Shown piece after piece: positions 60,666-64,000 of a DNA stretch of 64,000 nt (positions are counted from its first letter, which is position 1; each line of letters opens with the position of its first letter). This stretch comes from CALODL01 sp942492115 (GTDB lineage: Bacteria; Planctomycetota; Phycisphaerae; UBA1845; CAIVHJ01). Location: positions 620,001 through 684,000 of the forward strand of contig CALODL010000027.1 of assembly GCA_942492115.1 (NCBI GenBank), given 5' to 3'. Under the pieces are notes generated by a model. The model saw only the letters and a program-made list of their open reading frames with translations. It searched no databases and was not told the origin of the DNA. Made by a program: the position numbers and the translations under genes.

Positions 60666-62548
60666 AGTGGTTGCCGCATGTGATCAAGACTCGGCGGGGT
60701 CGCCTCGATGTGGGTGACATCGCAATCGTGCGCCGGCGGTTTGCCAAGTACCTCCGACCCCATCGTGGCATGATTGTGATGGCCAGTCTGTTGAGCCTCG
60801 GCGCCGTGTTCATGAGTATCGCTGCCCCATGGCCGATCAAGTTGGTCTTCGATATTGTTCTGGAGCCGGCCATGGCCGACACGGCGATCGGGCAGTGGTT
60901 TGCCGCCCATGCCGCGGATCGTCATACCGCATTAGCCATCATTTGTGGGTCGATCGTCATACTTGCTGCCGGCGAGGCCGCGTTCGTTTACGGTCGCGAT
61001 GTAGTCCTGGCTCGCGTAGGCCAGGATCTTGTTGCCCGTTTGAGACAGAGTCTGTTTCGGCACATGCAGCGTCTGTCGCCCGATGTCTACGAGAATCGTC
61101 GGACTGGTGACATGCTGATGCGTTTGACCGGTGACATTCAAATGCTTCGCCAGATGTTGGTGAATGCATGGATTACGGCAAGCCAGAACATTCTGACGGT
61201 TATTGGAATCGTGGCCGTGATGTTCTGGCTGGATCCAATGCTGGCCGCTCTGGCAGTAACGGCAATACCCGTCGTCGCCTGGGCCACGGCGCGGATTGCG
61301 AGGCGTTTGCGAAACGTGACCAAGAGTCAACGTGAGAAGGAGAGCTTTGTTGCTTCCATCGCCCACGAGGTGCTGGGAGCGCTGACCCTGGTGCAGGCGT
61401 TCAACCGCGAACACATCGAAGCCCAGCGTTTCGCCAGACAGAACCGCAGTTCACTGCGTGCGGGACTGCGCGCCACACGTCTGGAATCGAAGCTATTCGG
61501 AGTTGTCGCCATCGCTACAGCGCTTGGTTTGTGCGGCGTGCTGTTCTTTGGTGTGCGGGCCGTGCTCAGCGGAGCGATGACTGCCGGCGATCTGCTGGTC
61601 TTCGTGGCCTACGTACGGTCGATTAACAAGCCCATCCGCAAGCTCAGCCGACTGGCCGGGCAGACTGCCAAAGCCACCGCCTGTGGGCTGCGTGTGGCTG
61701 AGATTCTGAGCCTGCAACCCTCAGTGACGGACGCGGACGATGCAATCGATGCGTCCGGCCTGCCGGGTAAGGTTGAGTTTCACAACGTCAGCTTCACCTA
61801 TCCTGACGGAACGCCCGCGTTGCATGAAATATCCACGTTCATCTCTCCTGGAGAACGCATCGCTGTGGTGGGACGTAGTGGCTCAGGAAAGAGCACGCTC
61901 ATGAAACTACTACTGCGCTTTTACGACACGACCGCTGGTGCGGTGTGTGTCGGAGGGCACGATGTGCGCAAGCTCAGGCTGGCCAGCTTGCGGGATCACA
62001 TCGCAGTCGTTCAACAGGACACGATGCTGTTTGGCTTGACGATTGCACAGAATATCGCCTTGGGCTGTGAGACAATCGATATGGACGAGGTCCGATCAAT
62101 TGCCCGGCGCGTCAAGGCCCATCGATTCATAAAGAAACTTCCTGATGGCTACGACACCGTGTTGAGCGAGGGAGGCACGACGTTGTCAGGGGGGCAACGT
62201 CAGCGTCTGGCTCTGGCTCGAGCCCTATTGCGACCATCGCCAATCCTGATCCTCGACGAACCCGTCAGTGGCCTTGATGCTCAGAACGCCCATGTTGCCG
62301 AGGAAGCGTGGATGGCGTCCGAGTCAGGGCGGACAGTCGTAGTCATTTGTCATCATTACGCACATATGGATCGATACGATCGCATCGTTGTCCTTGACGA
62401 AGGTCGGATCGTTGAGTCCGGTACACACGCTGAACTGAACGATAGCGATGGCGCCTATGCCCGGTTATTTGCAGAATGGTCTCGCCGCATGCCGGCCGAA
62501 CAGGAGGAAGCTCGCGATGTTGACGCGCTCGAGCGACTATCCGGCTGA
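60662..62548 (+). CDS. ABC exporter (lipid/glycolipid type) of the glycan operon
   Basis: 628 aa with a six-helix exporter domain (about 35-325) and a nucleotide-binding domain (about 365-600). Walker A is GRSGSGKST, signature LSGGQRQRLALARALL, Walker B ILILDEPVSGLD and the H-loop is in VICHHYAHMDRYDRIV. The ATG at 60662 overlaps the previous stop; the frame is open from 60611, but that would lie inside the glycosyltransferase gene. Its place between glycosyltransferases and phosphotransferases suggests export of a lipid-linked or short glycan made by the operon. Confidence 0.92.
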   Translation: MKWLPHVIKTRRGRLDVGDIAIVRRRFAKYLRPHRGMIVMASLLSLGAVFMSIAAPWPIKLVFDIVLEPAMADTAIGQWFAAHAADRHTALAIICGSIVILAAGEAAFVYGRDVVLARVGQDLVARLRQSLFRHMQRLSPDVYENRRTGDMLMRLTGDIQMLRQMLVNAWITASQNILTVIGIVAVMFWLDPMLAALAVTAIPVVAWATARIARRLRNVTKSQREKESFVASIAHEVLGALTLVQAFNREHIEAQRFARQNRSSLRAGLRATRLESKLFGVVAIATALGLCGVLFFGVRAVLSGAMTAGDLLVFVAYVRSINKPIRKLSRLAGQTAKATACGLRVAEILSLQPSVTDADDAIDASGLPGKVEFHNVSFTYPDGTPALHEISTFISPGERIAVVGRSGSGKSTLMKLLLRFYDTTAGAVCVGGHDVRKLRLASLRDHIAVVQQDTMLFGLTIAQNIALGCETIDMDEVRSIARRVKAHRFIKKLPDGYDTVLSEGGTTLSGGQRQRLALARALLRPSPILILDEPVSGLDAQNAHVAEEAWMASESGRTVVVICHHYAHMDRYDRIVVLDEGRIVESGTHAELNDSDGAYARLFAEWSRRMPAEQEEARDVDALERLSG

Positions 62549-63854
62549 TCCGGCATTTGCCGACTTGTTCCCGAGGTTGGCGCCGGCGGATATTCTGCCG
62601 GCCCTGCGTGCTCATGGGGCGCCGGAGGGTGAGGCGTGTCGGGTGCTCGAAGCGTTGTATGATCCCGGTCGTCAGATTCGATTGGCGTACGGCGTAGGCC
62701 CTGTCGATTTCGATCATCGACGCGTATGGCCTGACGGTGAGGTGTTTGCGCTGCACTACCCGGTGCGGCCACCGATGTCACGACGTGGCAAGGTCGTGGC
62801 GCTTGGGCCTTTCGACGTGGAGTTGTATCACTTTCCCAATGACCGTCGGCTTCGTGGCCTGCGCAAATTTGCCGGCCGCGAGAGGGCCGCTGAGGTGTGG
62901 CAGACGTGGATCGATAACGATGAACCAGGCCTGTCCCTCGAGGCAGAGTCACTGCGTCGTGGTCTGTTGCGCTATGTGCCGGAGCAGAAATGGATTATCC
63001 AACTGCAGGGACGCTGTACAGCCACGCACTCGAATGAAGTGGTGAAGCGAGCCATATCGGTGCGATCGTCAGCGATCGAGAATTGCCGTGCACTGCAACG
63101 CCGTGCCAGGGATTTGCGCCGAGCTTCGAGAGTTGAAGACGGAGCATTTCGTTTTCAGAAGCCAGTTGCTCTCGACGAAGAGCACGGTCTATTGGCCATG
63201 CGCTGGGTATGGGGCAACGCGCTGGTCGATTTGCTGCGACAGAATCCGGTGAACGCCGTTATGGAGCGCGTGGCCCGTGGCCTCAACGCATTGCACAATA
63301 CGCCGCTCGAGCACCTCGACGTGATCAAGGCCTATCAGCGTATTACAATGTTGCGCCACGTGACGGATGATTTGTGTGCTGGATACCCCCGGCAGGCGGG
63401 TGCGGTGAACCATGTTATCTCGGGTGCGCTCACCTCGGTGCCGGCAATCCCCACACAACGGGCGACTTTGCACAATGATTTTCACTGGAATCAGATCCGC
63501 GGCCGGCTCGATCGCATGACGTTGCTCGATCTCGAACGGTGTCAGCTTGGAGACCCCTTGATCGACGTCGCGACATTCGTCGCCGAGATCAACATGCTGC
63601 CCCATCGGTCAGGCACGGGCGTGACCTCCGAGGACGCACGATTGTGGATAAAGGCCTTTGTCGAGGCGTGGGGTGGCGTGACAGGTGCGCCGATCGACGC
63701 AGCGCGATTGCGGTGGTACGCGGTCGGGGCGACGATGTCCCTGGCACGTGGGATGATGCGCCACCTTCGTTGCGGATGGCCCACCATTGTGGATCACTGT
63801 CTCGATCAGGCCTCGCATTTGTTGCAGCAATCATGTGGGGAGGTGCTGACGTGA
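62517..63854 (+). CDS. APH/choline-kinase-family phosphotransferase
   Basis: 445 aa from ATG 62517, with AGGAGG upstream, inside the end of the exporter gene (32-base overlap). The C-terminal half holds the aminoglycoside-phosphotransferase-fold catalytic motifs: LHNDFHWNQI (HxDxxxxN) and LLDLERCQLGDPLIDVA (metal-binding DLE). The N-terminal half (about 1-190) lacks a clear family label. The natural substrate is probably a sugar or polyol in the glycan pathway, not an antibiotic. GTGA overlap with the next gene. Confidence 0.85.
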   Translation: MLTRSSDYPADPAFADLFPRLAPADILPALRAHGAPEGEACRVLEALYDPGRQIRLAYGVGPVDFDHRRVWPDGEVFALHYPVRPPMSRRGKVVALGPFDVELYHFPNDRRLRGLRKFAGRERAAEVWQTWIDNDEPGLSLEAESLRRGLLRYVPEQKWIIQLQGRCTATHSNEVVKRAISVRSSAIENCRALQRRARDLRRASRVEDGAFRFQKPVALDEEHGLLAMRWVWGNALVDLLRQNPVNAVMERVARGLNALHNTPLEHLDVIKAYQRITMLRHVTDDLCAGYPRQAGAVNHVISGALTSVPAIPTQRATLHNDFHWNQIRGRLDRMTLLDLERCQLGDPLIDVATFVAEINMLPHRSGTGVTSEDARLWIKAFVEAWGGVTGAPIDAARLRWYAVGATMSLARGMMRHLRCGWPTIVDHCLDQASHLLQQSCGEVLT

Positions 63855-64000
63855 CCGCAACTTCGGTCCTGCATGAGCATGCACCCGTTCTGCTCGACCC
63901 GCTGCGGTTCGAGTCGCTGCTACGCCGGGAAATGGGCGATCACATCGACATCAGCGACGTTCGGCTCGAGCGTGTGTGGCCGATGCAGGGTCGTATGGCC
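63851..64000 (+). CDS. Partial gene cut by the window edge
   Basis: GTG 63851 overlaps the upstream stop (GTGA). The 50 visible codons read MTATSVLHEHAPVLLDPLRF then ESLLRREMGDHIDI and LERVWPMQGRMA. The stretch is too short to assign; its place and style suggest a second phosphotransferase-like protein of the glycan operon, as an inference from context. Confidence 0.6.
   Translation, partial: MTATSVLHEHAPVLLDPLRFESLLRREMGDHIDISDVRLERVWPMQGRMA

Overview
The window reads as a chromosome segment of a Planctomycete, most likely of the Phycisphaerae type. This is inferred from gene content, not from a marker gene; no rRNA or tRNA is visible. The clues are a GC-rich sequence, a giant secreted protein built from DCNxNGxPDxCD calcium-binding repeats, a pseudopilin with an H-x9-DG-like tail, an ECF sigma factor followed by a Ser/Thr kinase fused to a WD40 propeller, a sigma/anti-sigma pair with a FecR-like domain, and small zinc-ribbon proteins of planctomycete type. 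I see no IS element, phage, CRISPR array or plasmid function.

Layout. 1-6528: a MacAB-like exporter operon (adaptor, ATPase, FtsX-type permease) ending in two alpha/alpha-toroid (prenyltransferase/squalene-cyclase repeat) proteins, the second a lipoprotein with a PDZ domain. 6629-12537: cyclophilin, tricorn-like protease, an ArsR regulator with a SRPBCC protein, and a histidine phosphatase. 12708-15570: a lipoprotein resembling only the coiled-coil hairpin of the first adaptor, then a third toroid protein and a pseudopilin. 15580-22568: a large MscS-family channel, a broken small membrane gene, a HAD hydrolase and an ECF sigma/anti-sigma pair whose sigma gene probably starts at CTG. 22750-26361: von Willebrand A protein, zinc-ribbon membrane protein, PEP-mutase-family enzyme. 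26441-29189: a lipoprotein and a Cys-rich secreted protein. 29190-33482: a structured leader region, an ECF sigma factor and a Ser/Thr kinase. 33501-35703: an ABC exporter and a small Cys-rich protein. 35794-43258: divergent tryptophanase (tnaA) and tyrosine phenol-lyase (tpl), then a translationally coupled lutABC-permease operon. 43741-56768: two very large secreted proteins with related C-termini, flanking one histidine kinase, two NtrC-type regulators and a degenerate nuclease. 56960-64000: a coupled operon of three glycosyltransferases, an ABC exporter and one or two APH-type phosphotransferases.

The most notable observation concerns regulation. Three transcription units for secreted proteins (starts at 29189 minus, 47733 minus and 53303 plus) each carry a match to the sigma-54 -24/-12 promoter with exact GG-N10-GC spacing. 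A kinase and two sigma-54 activators lie between the second and third. I infer a local RpoN-dependent regulon for secreted, calcium-binding, dockerin/cohesin-like surface proteins, perhaps linked to the neighbouring glycan export operon; this resembles PrsK/PrsR control of PEP-CTERM proteins in principle only. Other points of interest are a possible transcription attenuator ahead of the ECF sigma/kinase unit, the reuse of an adaptor coiled coil beside toroid proteins, and adjacent divergent indole- and phenol-forming lyases with intact specificity residues.
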